Program-made: the position numbers and the translations under genes
Source: Muricea muricata
Lineage: Eukaryota; Cnidaria; Anthozoa; Malacalcyonacea; Plexauridae
DNA length: 64,000 nucleotides
Assembly: GCA_963855995.1 (NCBI GenBank)
Contig: OY979721.1
Span: forward strand, 16,223,893-16,287,892
Direction: 5' to 3'
The notes under the pieces: generated by a model
What the model was told of the DNA's origin: nothing
Database searches by the model: none
Seen by the model: only the letters and a program-made list of their open reading frames with translations
Shown here: positions 63,301-64,000 of the stretch, piece by piece
How the letters are laid out: every line of letters starts with the position of its first letter
How positions within the stretch are numbered: position 1 is the stretch's first letter

Positions 63301-64000
63301 AACATACCTGGAAACACATTGTCTAGTCTTACTAGCAATCCGAAATATCCAAGCAAACCAGATGTAACTTCTAAAATAAAAAAGATGAAATCACCAAGAA
63401 ATGCTGGTGACCAGTATGGATTACGGTTGACAACCTTCTATGTGGTAAGTATCTTCGTAGACATTACACAATAAAGTAAAGTGCATCGTATGAAACAGAA
63501 CTTACATCTTTCATTTCATTCAAGGCTCCAAAAACTGGTTGGTACACATTCTATGTTTCTGGTGACGATCAATGTAAACTGTCTTTGAGTACAGACAACA
63601 AACCAGAAAACCTTAAACAGATTATCATCTTCCCCAAGAACTTGTGGACTGATCGTAACCAATGGAACAAGTAATAAACCTTTGCATAGTTAATTTACAC
63701 GCAATTTCATTAGCTTTTTTATCGAGTTTAGTTCTCAGCCTAGGCAATAGACTGTTGTATGTTTTCGTTTCTTACAGGAAGTGCATCTTTTCCTAACGCT
63801 TGAATTATTGTTTTATCTAGACATCCAAAGCAGAAATCAAGAAGAGTCCGATTGGTGAAAGGCAAAGCATATTATATGGAGGCTGTAATGAAAGAAGGCA
63901 AAGGTGGTGATCATCTTAGTGTTGGAGTGAAAGCACCAGGAAGATTAAGACCGCGACCAATTTCGAAAGAAGATGTTTTTGTCCAACCGCCAGGTAAACT
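1..64000 (+). CDS. Interior of one giant multidomain secreted-type protein gene, partial at both ends
   Basis: Nearly 190 exons can be chained with GT/AG borders and matching phases over the whole window, with no in-frame stop inside or between them. My summed exon length is about 35 kb (about 11,700 residues). Order: PA14 x10, ILEI x5 plus a Trp/Cys repeat exon, tectonin propellers x24 with five more ILEI, VWA x2, PLAT, an unassigned segment, PA14 x5 with a jelly-roll-like domain. No signal peptide, transmembrane helix, start or stop is visible, because base 1 lies inside a PA14 exon and base 63993 ends another. Every module border is a phase-1 intron. Domain content indicates an extracellular, probably glycan-binding or matrix protein; this is inferred from the families. 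Splitting into several genes is possible but unsupported, since no gap exceeds about 670 bases and none offers a terminal or first exon. Confidence 0.85.
607..1298 (+). CDS. PA14 module 2 (type Y)
   Basis: Exons 607-779, 903-1048 and 1126-1298. Exon a starts ARGAKMQMWTRIGSHH and ends in NYGLRLTAYYR. Exon b has APKSGYYTFYVAGDDECRL, with the paired Asp that in PA14 adhesins forms a calcium/sugar site, and ends QWNK. Exon c has YFMEVVMKEGGGGDHVSVGV and ends RPP. Internal intron phases are 0 and 2, with phase 1 outside. The module is very Arg-rich (RNRRFPRRP) for a PA14 domain. It is nearly identical to module 6. Confidence 0.87.
1413..1571 (+). CDS. Arg-Pro repeat linker exon between PA14 modules 2 and 3
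   Basis: This 159-base phase-1/phase-1 exon encodes K, then five Arg, then an eight-residue repeat of the form PGRRPRPR, ending PILKP. The DNA shows it as a 24-base period (ccaggacgtagaccacgacc and variants). It has no acidic residue, so it should be extended and strongly cationic. The minus-strand open frames over it (GLGRGLRPG and the like) are mirror artefacts. Confidence 0.85.
1676..2833 (+). CDS. PA14 module 3 (type Z)
   Basis: Exons 1676-1854, 2007-2152 and 2661-2833. Exon a begins VRGATMQIWNGLRGDPRV. Exon b has TFYLSGDDQCRLSIS and ends NQWNK. Exon c begins KHPSQKSSTVYLKSGRVYFM and replaces the usual KEGGGGDH loop with VDAGGPDH, a mark of type Z shared with module 7. The b-c intron is long (508 bases), and I see nothing recognisable in it. 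A 33-base linker exon, 3138-3170 (VRSIRPVRRKS), follows. Confidence 0.85.
3294..3990 (+). CDS. PA14 module 4 (type W)
   Basis: Exons 3294-3466, 3590-3735 and 3818-3990. Exon a begins TRGVKMQMWTRIGSHHLNAL. Exon b has TFYVAGDDECRMRIS. Exon c begins KDRSQRSRSIRLRGGRIYF and has KEGGGGDHLSVGV. It closes the first X-Y-Z-W super-repeat. Linker exon 4183-4245 (63 bases) encodes RRRPGRRPRP followed by Arg-Pro dipeptides. Confidence 0.87.
4367..5049 (+). CDS. PA14 module 5 (type X)
   Basis: Exons 4367-4539, 4629-4774 and 4883-5049. Exon a begins MRGVMMERWNGIGGNELSRL and ends in LRMRTYFV. Exon b has VFYVSGDDQCRLSISTDH. Exon c is the near-identical copy of module 1c. Linker exon 5135-5161 (VRRVRRPRY) follows, also as in module 1. 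An in-frame Met at the exon a start is coincidental, because the upstream splice acceptor and phase match all other modules. Confidence 0.87.
5286..5976 (+). CDS. PA14 module 6 (type Y)
   Basis: Exons 5286-5458, 5581-5726 and 5804-5976. Exon and intron sequences closely match module 2 (ARGAKMQMWTRIGSHH; GDDECRLRIS; RPISKRDIFVRPP), showing a recent duplication of several kilobases or homogenisation. The following linkers are longer than those of module 2 and are listed separately. Confidence 0.87.
6106..6606 (+). CDS. Three consecutive Arg-Pro linker exons after PA14 module 6
   Basis: Exons 6106-6144 (RRRPRPRPRPRP), 6237-6362 (126 bases, repeats of PRPGRRPRPR) and 6571-6606 (TVCPRPRPILKP). 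All are phase 1 to phase 1. The third ends in PILKP like the single linker 1413-1571, so the three together correspond to one ancestral linker that has either been split or expanded. One Cys (TVC) is unusual for these linkers. Confidence 0.8.
6749..7525 (+). CDS. PA14 module 7 (type Z)
   Basis: Exons 6749-6927, 7120-7265 and 7353-7525. Exon a begins VRGARMQIWNNLRGNTHV. Exon b has SGDDQCRLSISSDYTSR. Exon c has VDAGGPDHLSVGV, as in module 3. Linker exon 7639-7671 encodes ARYIRPIRRRS. Confidence 0.86.
7962..9003 (+). CDS. PA14 module 8 (type W)
   Basis: Exons 7962-8134, 8544-8689 and 8831-9003. Exon a begins VRGVKMQMWTRLGSHHLSAL and continues RYNRFPDKPD, less basic than its relatives. Exon b has FYVAGDDECRMRLS. 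Exon c begins KNPSQRSAPVRLVRGRVYFM. The intron 8135-8543 holds a small hairpin. Linker exon 9273-9329 encodes GGRRPGRRPRP plus Arg-Pro dipeptides. Confidence 0.86.
9529..10261 (+). CDS. PA14 module 9 (type X), last exon fused to its linker
   Basis: Exons 9529-9701, 9801-9946 and 10068-10261. Exon a begins MRGVMMERWNGIGG and exon b has GDDQCRLSISSDH. The third exon runs KNKAQRSAPIYLIRG through FLVPP straight into VRRYRRPRY. In modules 1 and 5 that linker is a separate exon after an 85-88 base intron, so the intron is precisely missing here. Confidence 0.86.
10353..11233 (+). CDS. PA14 module 10 (type Y)
   Basis: Exons 10353-10525, 10733-10878 and 11061-11233. Exon a begins ERGAKMQMWTRIGSHRL. 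Exon b has GDDECRMRIS. Exon c has VVMKEGGGGDHVSVGV and ends IRPP. It is the last PA14 module of the N-terminal block. Arg-Pro linkers and the first ILEI module follow instead of a type Z PA14. Confidence 0.87.
11303..11956 (+). CDS. Four consecutive small Arg-Pro linker exons
   Basis: Exons 11303-11353 (GRRQVRPRPRPRP...), 11599-11619 (21 bases, RRPRPRP), 11741-11770 (30 bases, GRRPRPRPRP) and 11903-11956 (54 bases, GRRP plus Arg-Pro). Each starts and ends in phase 1 and has a consensus donor (gtatgg, gtataa, gtatat, gtatgt). The two smallest could be skipped or missed by gene finders. They bridge the PA14 block and the ILEI block. Confidence 0.75.
12069..12934 (+). CDS. ILEI/FAM3-like module 1
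   Basis: Exons 12069-12218, 12356-12446, 12576-12744 and 12871-12934 (phases 1-1-2-0-1). Read in order: VQVRSEGCEDRGRKNGCG, HGRGYNFVVLDGNTG, then the VSFDTHG strand, KIVLVAVQDDAQRMM, and IDYRGTFALIGYTG. This is the FAM3/ILEI (GG) fold known from FAM3 cytokine-like proteins, POMGNT1 and CEMIP, where it binds glycans or proteins. Two Cys of exon a are conserved in all copies. It is the most diverged member of the local array (KNGCGLAK where copies 2-5 have RRGCGWAK). Confidence 0.85.
13044..13163 (+). CDS. Arg-Pro repeat linker exon
   Basis: This 120-base phase-1 exon encodes GRRRPRPRP followed by PGRRPRPR repeats, with an 18- or 24-base DNA period (cctggacgtagacctcgacc). It ends in Pro-Ser. 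It joins ILEI module 1 to the Trp/Cys repeat exon. Confidence 0.83.
13242..13613 (+). CDS. Exon with three Trp/Cys repeats (WSxAGPIRGMxC ... DPHTWxDNYLC)
   Basis: A single 372-base phase-1 exon with three repeats of about 40 residues. Each has F-[RK]-W-S-[NF]-A-G-x-[IV]-R-G, a Cys, x-EPA-[DN], TW-x-DN-[YF]-x-C. Cys occur as one pair per repeat, probably a disulfide. I have the impression of similar repeats in other invertebrate and fish secreted proteins but cannot name the family. It occurs once in this window, between ILEI modules 1 and 2. Highly basic like its surroundings. Confidence 0.8.
13817..14029 (+). CDS. Two Arg-Pro linker exons (one of 21 bases)
   Basis: Exon 13817-13837 (ARRMRRP plus one base) has donor gtatgt. 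Exon 13916-14029 encodes SRRPRPRP followed by four PGRRPRPR-type repeats. Phases match (1-1). The micro-exon is supported by its acceptor (ttatag), donor and frame, but a transcript would be needed to prove it. Confidence 0.75.
14383..15228 (+). CDS. ILEI/FAM3-like module 2
   Basis: Exons 14383-14532, 14626-14716, 14830-14998 and 15165-15228. Sequence KTMAIQVRSEGCEDRGRRRG, GRGYNFVVLDGNTG, FVRRIRR, KIVLVAVQDEAQRRM, RVPVYG. First of four nearly identical tandem copies. Linker exon 15388-15504 (117 bases) follows, with PGRRPRPR repeats. Confidence 0.87.
15795..16634 (+). CDS. ILEI/FAM3-like module 3
   Basis: Exons 15795-15944, 16038-16128, 16242-16410 and 16571-16634. The protein is almost the same as module 2 (NNARAM where module 2 has NNVRAM). 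Introns are also nearly identical. Linker exon 16795-16917 (123 bases, Arg-Pro) follows. Confidence 0.87.
17274..18110 (+). CDS. ILEI/FAM3-like module 4
   Basis: Exons 17274-17423, 17515-17605, 17719-17887 and 18047-18110, nearly identical to modules 3 and 5 in exons and introns. Linker exon 18270-18374 (105 bases) begins GRRRPGRRPRPRPG. Confidence 0.87.
18731..19569 (+). CDS. ILEI/FAM3-like module 5
   Basis: Exons 18731-18880, 18974-19064, 19178-19346 and 19506-19569. It differs from module 4 mainly in RVSFDTHANRNN. Linker exon 19727-19783 is the shortest of the series (57 bases) and ends PKLPRG, marking the change to the tectonin block. Confidence 0.87.
19955..19987 (+). CDS. Possible 33-base micro-exon before the tectonin block
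   Basis: Between an atag acceptor and a gtaagc donor, an open phase-1 to phase-1 segment encodes DLLPRAAQMHS. Adding it leaves the downstream frame intact (the next exon then begins N instead of D). The acceptor lacks a good pyrimidine tract and the peptide has no Arg-Pro character, so it may be chance. Confidence 0.3.
20041..20775 (+). CDS. Tectonin propeller 1 (A1)
   Basis: A single 245-residue exon, phase 1 both ends, with six tectonin repeats: SAWAINRRRQIY, GVWGVSGSGSIY, GIVCGVNRGQNIYCR, GYWGVNRHNNLYF, GQVWGVNRRGRVY and GAVFGVGRNGYVYR, separated by R-L-[KR]-x-[IV]-x-SG turns. Six repeats are what is expected for one closed six-bladed beta-propeller, as in tachylectin-1 and fish-egg lectin, which bind LPS or glycans. 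Type A starts DPxWxKMRxRF and ends TGG. Linker exon 20895-20921 encodes GVTPRPPSN. Confidence 0.9.
21015..21752 (+). CDS. Tectonin propeller 2 (B1)
   Basis: A 246-residue exon with six repeats. Blade 2 is short (QIWYYRGRWIRVPGG, without the usual ten-residue insert). Type B starts DPRWSKIG and ends GLPRRPIG. It is spliced directly to T3 with no linker exon, as in every B-C pair. Bases about 21340-21610 are nearly identical to T6. Confidence 0.9.
22022..22759 (+). CDS. Tectonin propeller 3 (C1)
   Basis: A 246-residue exon, six repeats (SVWAVDPSRSIF, GVWGIAGKRIYYR, GIVCGTNGNRVYCRR and so on). Type C starts with an RRFKQVDSGIT-like segment and ends in a small hydrophobic stretch (here NPLVISG). 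The blade-4 Cys of the other types (YISCG) is Ile here (YVSIG). A 535-base intron and linker exon 23295-23321 (GIRPKPIRR) follow. Confidence 0.9.
23352..23365 (+). repeat. Poly-G tract in intron
   Basis: Fourteen G in a row shortly after linker exon 23295-23321. A possible sequencing or assembly length error, and a potential G-quadruplex in the transcript. Confidence 0.9.
23468..24229 (+). CDS. Tectonin propeller 4 (D1)
   Basis: A 254-residue exon, six repeats (TPWGVGPNDAVY, GVWGVSRNYRIW, GIVCGVNRHDSIYCRR, GHWGVNKNYQIYF, GAVWGTNMEGIVY, GYIFGIDHIGKPY). Type D starts DGRWQRFGKVVSQLDSGIT and ends GLPKKP after a FLG turn. A 15-base exon 24355-24369 (KPIKR) and an ILEI module follow. Confidence 0.9.
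24355..24369 (+). CDS. 15-base micro-exon linker (KPIKR)
   Basis: Acceptor gtag, donor gtacgt, phase 1 to phase 1. It sits where other D exons have a K/P linker and restores the expected Pro/Lys sequence. Smallest exon in the model. Confidence 0.65.
24510..25656 (+). CDS. ILEI/FAM3-like module 6
   Basis: Exons 24510-24656, 24991-25087, 25194-25362 and 25599-25656. Sequence includes TIYIRSEGCEDRGKARGCG, GYNIVVLNARG, KVIRRRSFDTHANRGN, KIVLVAIQDEGKKYM, GPSVINAAFAVIG. The 97-base second exon (91 in the 5' array) and a GPSVIN-type last exon define a second ILEI subfamily. The first donor is gtttgt, weaker than usual. Linker exon 25887-25907 (AKPKPKP) follows. Confidence 0.85.
24690..24937 (+). 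repeat. Dispersed A-tailed repeat copy 1 (SINE-like)
   Basis: Intronic segment with a ggtttgattc stretch resembling a pol III B box, a ccgggta core and a tail gggcccacggtaat ... gctaaataaataaaac. It matches a second segment at 27640-27840 (same order of ccgggta core, CCCAC-TAAT-GG, GTG-TGAC, GCC, GCT-AATAAA tail). Family not recognised; the SINE label is an inference. Confidence 0.5.
26382..27366 (+). CDS. ILEI/FAM3-like module 7
   Basis: Exons 26382-26531, 26710-26806, 26980-27148 and 27312-27366. Sequence includes SIRSEACNDRRRTRACG (the Gly before the first Cys is Ala), GYNIVVLRADTG, KVIRRRSFDTHGSRTW, KIVLVAIQDEAQRKM, GPSVINVAITLS. Linker exon 27570-27593 (RKYTGPPPG) follows, then propeller A2. 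The 474-base intron before it (25908-26381) shows nothing I recognise. Confidence 0.85.
27640..27840 (+). repeat. Dispersed A-tailed repeat copy 2 (SINE-like)
   Basis: Intronic, just before propeller A2. Contains tttcccccgggtacccc and a tail cggacccactataattgg ... gcttaataaaataaaata, matching the repeat at 24690-24937 with clear divergence. Confidence 0.5.
27857..28591 (+). CDS. Tectonin propeller 5 (A2)
   Basis: A 245-residue exon, six repeats. Starts DKNWAKMRKRFTVVDSGIT, has GIVCGVDKRDNIYCRTR and YISCGEYGYWGVNK, ends APATGG. A minisatellite-bearing intron and linker exon 29122-29148 (GVSPRPPPR) follow. Confidence 0.9.
28619..28995 (+). repeat. 16-bp minisatellite, about 23 copies, intronic
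   Basis: Unit tgatgtactactatat repeated head to tail through the intron between T5 and its linker. Early units carry variants (tactacattg, accattatattg), and the last dozen or so are uniform, showing recent expansion. Sixteen is not a multiple of three and the array is wholly intronic. Confidence 0.95.
29318..30082 (+). CDS. Tectonin propeller 6 (B2)
   Basis: A 255-residue exon with full-length blade 2 (NRIYVRTAVGGRNIKG). Starts DPKWTPFGRVLSQIDAGMT, ends ALPKKPIG, and is spliced directly to T7. Bases about 29680-29952 are nearly identical to T2, while both flanks differ. Confidence 0.9.
30378..31109 (+). CDS. Tectonin propeller 7 (C2)
   Basis: A 244-residue exon starting GSKWTKIPEVFNQIDTGVST, ending AVGG. 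Blade 4 has YVSIG in place of YISCG, as in C1, and an extra Cys follows blade 3 (LQICRQ). Tectonin blades are otherwise intact. Linker exon 31442-31468 (AVVPKPPAK) follows. Confidence 0.9.
31643..32404 (+). CDS. Tectonin propeller 8 (D2)
   Basis: A 254-residue exon starting DGRWQPIGSVLTQIDSGL, ending AIPKKTG. Blade 3 reads GRVCGISTKDYIYCRTG, shared only with T20. Donor is gtttgt. Linker exon 32498-32524 (GPKPKRPKP) leads to ILEI module 8. Confidence 0.9.
32614..33590 (+). CDS. ILEI/FAM3-like module 8
   Basis: Exons 32614-32763, 32975-33071, 33226-33394 and 33530-33590. Sequence includes KIFIRSEGCNDRGKYGHCG, GYNIVVLNAFTG, KVIRRKAFDTYRKRKN (Tyr for the usual His of FDTH), IILIAIQDEGSRKM, GPSIINTAVPLAG. 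Linker exon 33687-33710 (RKPKPKRK) follows. Confidence 0.85.
34157..34301. mobile_element. hAT-type MITE with 37-bp terminal inverted repeats and 8-bp target duplication
   Basis: Left end 34157-34193 (cagggttgccagatcactgc...) and right end 34265-34301 are perfect reverse complements over 37 bases, with a 71-base interior and no coding capacity. GAGCCATG at 34149-34156 and again at 34302-34309 flanks the element directly. CAGGG termini and 8-bp duplications are the hallmarks of the hAT superfamily. It lies in the 673-base intron before ILEI module 9, the longest intron here. Confidence 0.9.
34384..35770 (+). CDS. ILEI/FAM3-like module 9
   Basis: Exons 34384-34533, 34801-34897, 35014-35182 and 35713-35770. 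Sequence includes TVVIRSEGCRDKGRAPGCG, GYNFVVLTSSTG, KVIRRKSFDTHASTAH, LIVLVAIQDEGQRRM, GPSVVKRTLGFKG. The 530-base last intron (35183-35712) repeats the short word caacttgatga but holds nothing else clear. Linker exon 35855-35878 (ARRPGKKR) follows. Confidence 0.85.
36032..36739 (+). CDS. Tectonin propeller 9 (A3)
   Basis: A 236-residue exon, the shortest propeller: blade 2 is trimmed to GRIYFRQRRRWFYVSG. Starts DPAWSMIRKRFTVVDSGIT, ends LATGG. Linker exon 36972-36998 (GVRPRPPGK) follows. Confidence 0.9.
37160..37900 (+). CDS. Tectonin propeller 10 (B3)
   Basis: A 247-residue exon starting DGRWSKMGGELSQVDSGIT, ending GLPKRPIG and spliced directly to T11. Blade 2 is short (IYYYYLKRWVHAGG). 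The 3' third is nearly identical to T14. Confidence 0.9.
38169..38891 (+). CDS. Tectonin propeller 11 (C3)
   Basis: A 241-residue exon starting GTKWKKLARSFKQIDTAV, with AIYYRVMRKRPLG in blade 2 and YVSCGDYGYWGVNK in blade 4, ending AAVAG. Linker exon 39121-39147 (GIAPKVSKK) follows. Confidence 0.9.
39286..40047 (+). CDS. Tectonin propeller 12 (D3)
   Basis: A 254-residue exon starting DGRWQAVGKVLAQIDSGIT, ending AIPKKPG. Unlike D1 and D2 it is spliced straight into an ILEI module without a linker exon. Confidence 0.9.
40202..41066 (+). CDS. ILEI/FAM3-like module 10
   Basis: Exons 40202-40351, 40507-40603, 40732-40900 and 41009-41066. Sequence includes VVYVRGEGCNDKGKTGKCG, GYNFVVLNAVTG, KVIGRRSFNVYASKKH (FDTH altered to FNVY), KIILVASQSDVTRRM (QDE altered to QSD), GPSVVKAVIHVKG. 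Most diverged in these motifs, and the last ILEI of the window. Linker exon 41158-41184 (GRKPSKEKR) follows. Confidence 0.85.
41378..42112 (+). CDS. Tectonin propeller 13 (A4), fused to its linker
   Basis: A 245-residue exon starting DPGWTGQLKRFLVVDSGIT. Blade 2 is short (NIYYRGKRRWYRVSG). The exon continues through PATGG into GVTPRPPAK, which in A1, A2, A3 and A6 is a separate 27-base exon, so the intron is missing. From about 41467 on it is almost identical to T17. Confidence 0.9.
42356..43096 (+). CDS. Tectonin propeller 14 (B4)
   Basis: A 247-residue exon starting DGRWVPMRGVVTQIDSGIT, with short blade 2 (IYYYTGRSWRRIGG), ending GLPKRPTG and joined directly to T15. Its 3' third is nearly identical to T10. 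Confidence 0.9.
43265..43990 (+). CDS. Tectonin propeller 15 (C4)
   Basis: A 242-residue exon starting ATLWKSMKLAFSQVDAGKTT. Blade 1 reads GATQGKAVYGLDKGKW and blade 2 VWLIRNGLIYIRTG, both drifting from the tectonin consensus (VWG-V). Ends AAGG. Linker exon 44314-44340 (GVRPKPPKK) follows. Confidence 0.88.
44469..45227 (+). CDS. Tectonin propeller 16 (D4)
   Basis: A 253-residue exon starting DGKWQPLGKVMLQIDSGY, ending GLPKKPG. Two extra Cys appear between blades 1 and 2 (VNCAHVSSG ... VWFICRN), possibly an added disulfide. Linker exon 45358-45378 (VFKPEPK) leads to A5, so no ILEI follows this D exon. Confidence 0.9.
45493..46227 (+). CDS. Tectonin propeller 17 (A5), fused to its linker
   Basis: A 245-residue exon starting DKGWTKSRKSFRVVDSGIT and ending in a fused linker GVTPCLPGK. 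After the first 28 or so residues it is nearly identical to T13, including the missing intron. A Cys in the linker is unusual. Confidence 0.9.
46421..47185 (+). CDS. Tectonin propeller 18 (B5)
   Basis: A 255-residue exon starting DARWPKIGGVISQIDTGIT, with full blade 2 (NRIYFRNYVSPRTPNG), ending GLPKKPQG and joined directly to T19. An internal Met is not a start; the exon is open from the acceptor at 46420. Confidence 0.9.
47352..48316 (+). CDS. Tectonin propeller 19 (C5), split by a unique intron
   Basis: Two exons, 47352-47933 and 48170-48316. The first starts GAKWKKMKKQFKQIDTRDAT and ends GQMYVRVG; the second resumes ITKTLPFGKSWKQI and ends AAVAG. The 236-base intron (gtaagt...ctatag, phase 1) interrupts blade 5-6 at a point where the other 23 propellers are continuous. 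Linker exon 48424-48450 (GITPKLPKR) follows. Confidence 0.88.
48578..49339 (+). CDS. Tectonin propeller 20 (D5)
   Basis: A 254-residue exon starting DGKWQRIGKVLSQIDSGVT, ending GIPRKPG. Blade 3 GRVCGVSSSDYIYCRAG resembles T8, and the DNA there is strongly conserved between the two. Linker exon 49431-49454 (GKPVVPKP) leads to A6. Confidence 0.9.
49577..50311 (+). CDS. Tectonin propeller 21 (A6)
   Basis: A 245-residue exon starting DRGWTKMKNKFTVVDTGIT with full blade 2 (NIYYRSGVSRKNRKG), ending PATAG. Richer in Lys than Arg compared with A1. Linker exon 50599-50625 (GVTPRPPKK) follows. Confidence 0.9.
50351..50484. repeat. Imperfect palindromic element in intron
   Basis: Arms about 50351-50395 and 50434-50484 are imperfect reverse complements (ataaaatacaagtgacactc against gggtatcacttgttttgtat, and ggttttcattttgaaact against agttttaaaatgaaaacc). 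The 12-base word ttaccaaataat occurs at 50341 and again near 50517. Looks like a decayed MITE or other foldback element. Confidence 0.55.
50732..51502 (+). CDS. Tectonin propeller 22 (B6)
   Basis: A 257-residue exon starting DGRWSKNRKPLVQIDSGIT, ending GLPKKPLG, joined directly to T23. The most diverged B copy (WAVDSKDQVRFRSG; GTDGAVWAVHIYKG), with fewer Arg. Confidence 0.9.
51591..52319 (+). CDS. Tectonin propeller 23 (C6)
   Basis: A 243-residue exon starting GTKWAKLKPKFKQIDAGKIT, ending AAVGG. YISCG is present in blade 4. Linker exon 52454-52480 (GVVPKPPTT) follows. Confidence 0.9.
52594..53673 (+). CDS. Tectonin propeller 24 (D6) fused to a long Pro/Lys-Pro/Arg tail
   Basis: A 360-residue exon. 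The first 250 residues form the last propeller (DGKWQPIGKPLGQIDAGLT ... GDVEKLIGPGG). It then runs without an intron into NPVPPTPPKPKPPPKPKPKPK, a PVPSPKPRPAPVPIP stretch and about 40 residues of near-pure Arg-Pro, ending PSGINSKAG. The DNA shows ctagac hexamer repeats. It joins the lectin-like block to the VWA domains, likely as an extended cationic spacer. Confidence 0.9.
53838..54380 (+). CDS. VWA domain 1, degenerate metal site
   Basis: A single 543-base phase-1 exon. Starts GKADIVFVLDSSVGTGRKEF and has GVNVGLIVITSKPRVVF, FKKYRDVPSL, RYPGAGSK, an IISSES strand and VISFVIGMGQGF. The fold matches a von Willebrand factor A domain. The MIDAS signature DxSxS reads DSSVG, and the usual TDG is absent, so classical metal-dependent binding is doubtful. 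It shares (Y/F)(K/R)(K/R)Y(R/K)D and YPG(A/G)G blocks with the next VWA. Confidence 0.85.
54539..54625 (+). CDS. Linker exon between the VWA domains
   Basis: An 87-base phase-1 exon encoding ALGLPDSEGNRPNGKPIKPG then RPGGPQKTK. Gly/Pro-rich, polar, without Arg-Pro repeats. Confidence 0.78.
54706..55236 (+). CDS. VWA domain 2, metal site lost
   Basis: A 531-base phase-1 exon. ADVGFLISGSSRVGSTNF replaces the DxSxS motif with SGSSR; then THIGLEVFAGGSRVQFDYRR, VQYPGGGANRVGRAL, PQILIVFVTGPST (TDG position is TGP) and SIIPIGVGRRTD. Tandem paralogue of VWA 1. Likely a structural or protein-binding module rather than a metal-dependent one. Confidence 0.82.
55453..55698 (+). CDS. Arg-Pro then Pro-rich linker exon
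   Basis: A 246-base phase-1 exon: ITSPPPKQKRPRPLTPRPRP, GRRPRPRP repeats, then VVKPPTKPPVLPPVPTGPP and a neutral PGTPPPGPQ end. The last Arg-Pro linker of the window; its own C-terminal half already shows the change to neutral Pro-rich sequence. Confidence 0.83.
55910..56672 (+). CDS. PLAT/LH2-like domain
   Basis: Exons 55910-56069, 56377-56479 and 56567-56672. Reads HIYYITIFTGRQKKAGTKAS, GQNGDTKEIELK, SVAFQFVNNDLGPLKSVTIR, HDNKGGKASWFINQITVLDK and YQFPGRQWLD. The order of strands (Y-x-I-x-(V/I)-x-T-G, then LG-L-x-S-V-x-I-R-HDN, W-x-(V/I)-x-x-(V/I) and the FPxxxWL end) fits PLAT/LH2, a beta-sandwich that binds membranes or proteins in lipoxygenases and polycystins. Confidence 0.82.
56743..57136 (+). 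CDS. Unassigned basic segment after PLAT, plus Lys-rich linker
   Basis: Exon 56743-56982 encodes 80 residues: GLEITGKQQDNLDKWCRKNI, SKLVALFDYSRQRRGKKWRC, then NPEKTAYDPEKKSKQYYTRH and LTDLLGR. Two Cys, many Lys/Arg and aromatic residues. No family recognised. Exon 57101-57136 (LKKVQPTKKKEK) follows. The first exon ends in phase 1 (CGA T). It could be a C-terminal extension of the PLAT domain or an independent small domain. Confidence 0.7.
57240..58156 (+). CDS. PA14 module 11, diverged
   Basis: Exons 57240-57415, 57710-57864 and 57987-58156. Exon a: VKPGLRLETWKNIRGNRLSN ... NYGARVSGFFR. Exon b is nine bases longer than usual (155) and reads YVFYLASDDESELWLSADED, keeping the Asp pair but losing the Cys. 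Exon c has KALMKEGGGGDHVSVGV. Not Arg-rich and closer to the generic PA14 consensus (ELWLS). Intron 57416-57709 (294 bases) holds nothing I recognise. Confidence 0.85.
58312..58443 (+). CDS. Neutral Pro/Gly/Val/Thr linker exon
   Basis: A 132-base phase-1 exon: VPAGAVVPGAGVPGTTTPTP, PGGGGVVQPP, then VPSVPGQPTKP. No Arg, in sharp contrast to the 5' linkers. Thr/Ser/Pro content suggests O-glycosylation (inference). Confidence 0.82.
58566..59733 (+). CDS. PA14 module 12, diverged
   Basis: Exons 58566-58744, 59279-59424 and 59558-59733. Exon a: TAKNGVVYELWQNIGSNFIS ... NYGARLTTYFR. Exon b: YTFYLAGDNQCELWISSNAA, where the second Asp of the pair is Asn. Exon c: MQALVKEASGGDHISVGIKL, with the Gly loop altered. 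The Ca/sugar site may be weakened. Linker exon 59982-60050 (VPALPAAGTASVQPAGKPGQ then PLP) follows. Confidence 0.85.
58845..59133. repeat. Imperfect terminal inverted repeat element in intron
   Basis: The segment taatgtctaacttaaatttt near 58850 and its imperfect reverse complement (aagatttaagttagacgtta) near 59108 bracket about 290 bases of non-coding AT-rich DNA in the 534-base intron of PA14 module 12. Probably a degraded non-autonomous transposon; no target duplication was identified. Confidence 0.45.
60435..60824 (+). CDS. Jelly-roll (galactose-binding-like) domain exon
   Basis: A single 390-base phase-1 exon: GIINCDDKMELYADGVQIGK, NGKWFMSKIYKIP, KIVAIHGFNIGGPAGIIGSF, VTDSSWRCTNKKYPKWQSP, DFDDSAWPGAE and AKWIWTSRNTDMNVYCRSSL. 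The W-x-C ... W...FDDSAW ... WIW ... VYCR pattern resembles the beta-sandwich carbohydrate-binding domains at the N-terminus of rhamnosidase-like enzymes and of some metazoan secreted proteins; assignment is from memory of the pattern. Three Cys. The 384-base intron before it holds nothing I recognise. Linker exon 60998-61039 (VKTPPPKTTTGNQP) follows. Confidence 0.7.
61135..61860 (+). CDS. PA14 module 13
   Basis: Exons 61135-61313, 61432-61577 and 61685-61860. Exon a: VAQPGVTMQIWKNIPGNNVY ... NYGLRLTAYYK. Exon b: YIFSVAGDDQFEFWLSSDET, with Phe in place of the Cys, ending NQFNK (Phe for Trp). Exon c: KEGAGGDHLSVKVKL. Linker exon 61969-62025 (PPPTTPSGAPVTPAAPALP) follows. Confidence 0.85.
62161..62889 (+). 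CDS. PA14 module 14
   Basis: Exons 62161-62336, 62463-62608 and 62717-62889. Exon a: ERGVTMEVYNGIKGTTLSNL ... NYGLRLTTFYV. Exon b: YTFYVAGDDQCQLAISSDDD, with the Asp pair and Cys kept, ending NQWEK. Exon c: RGQVYYVEVLMKEGGGGDHV. Linker exon 62995-63024 (APIGITPSTP) follows. A short TA-rich run lies in the intron near 62682-62705. Confidence 0.86.
63272..63993 (+). CDS. PA14 module 15, last module in the window
   Basis: Exons 63272-63444, 63525-63670 and 63821-63993. Exon a: ESGVTMEVYKNIPGNTLSSL ... QYGLRLTTFYV. Exon b: YTFYVSGDDQCKLSLSTDNK. Exon c: KHPKQKSRRVRLVKGKAYYM, KEGKGGDHLSVGV, then VFVQPP with a donor gtaaac right at the window end. The chain continues beyond base 64000. Confidence 0.86.
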
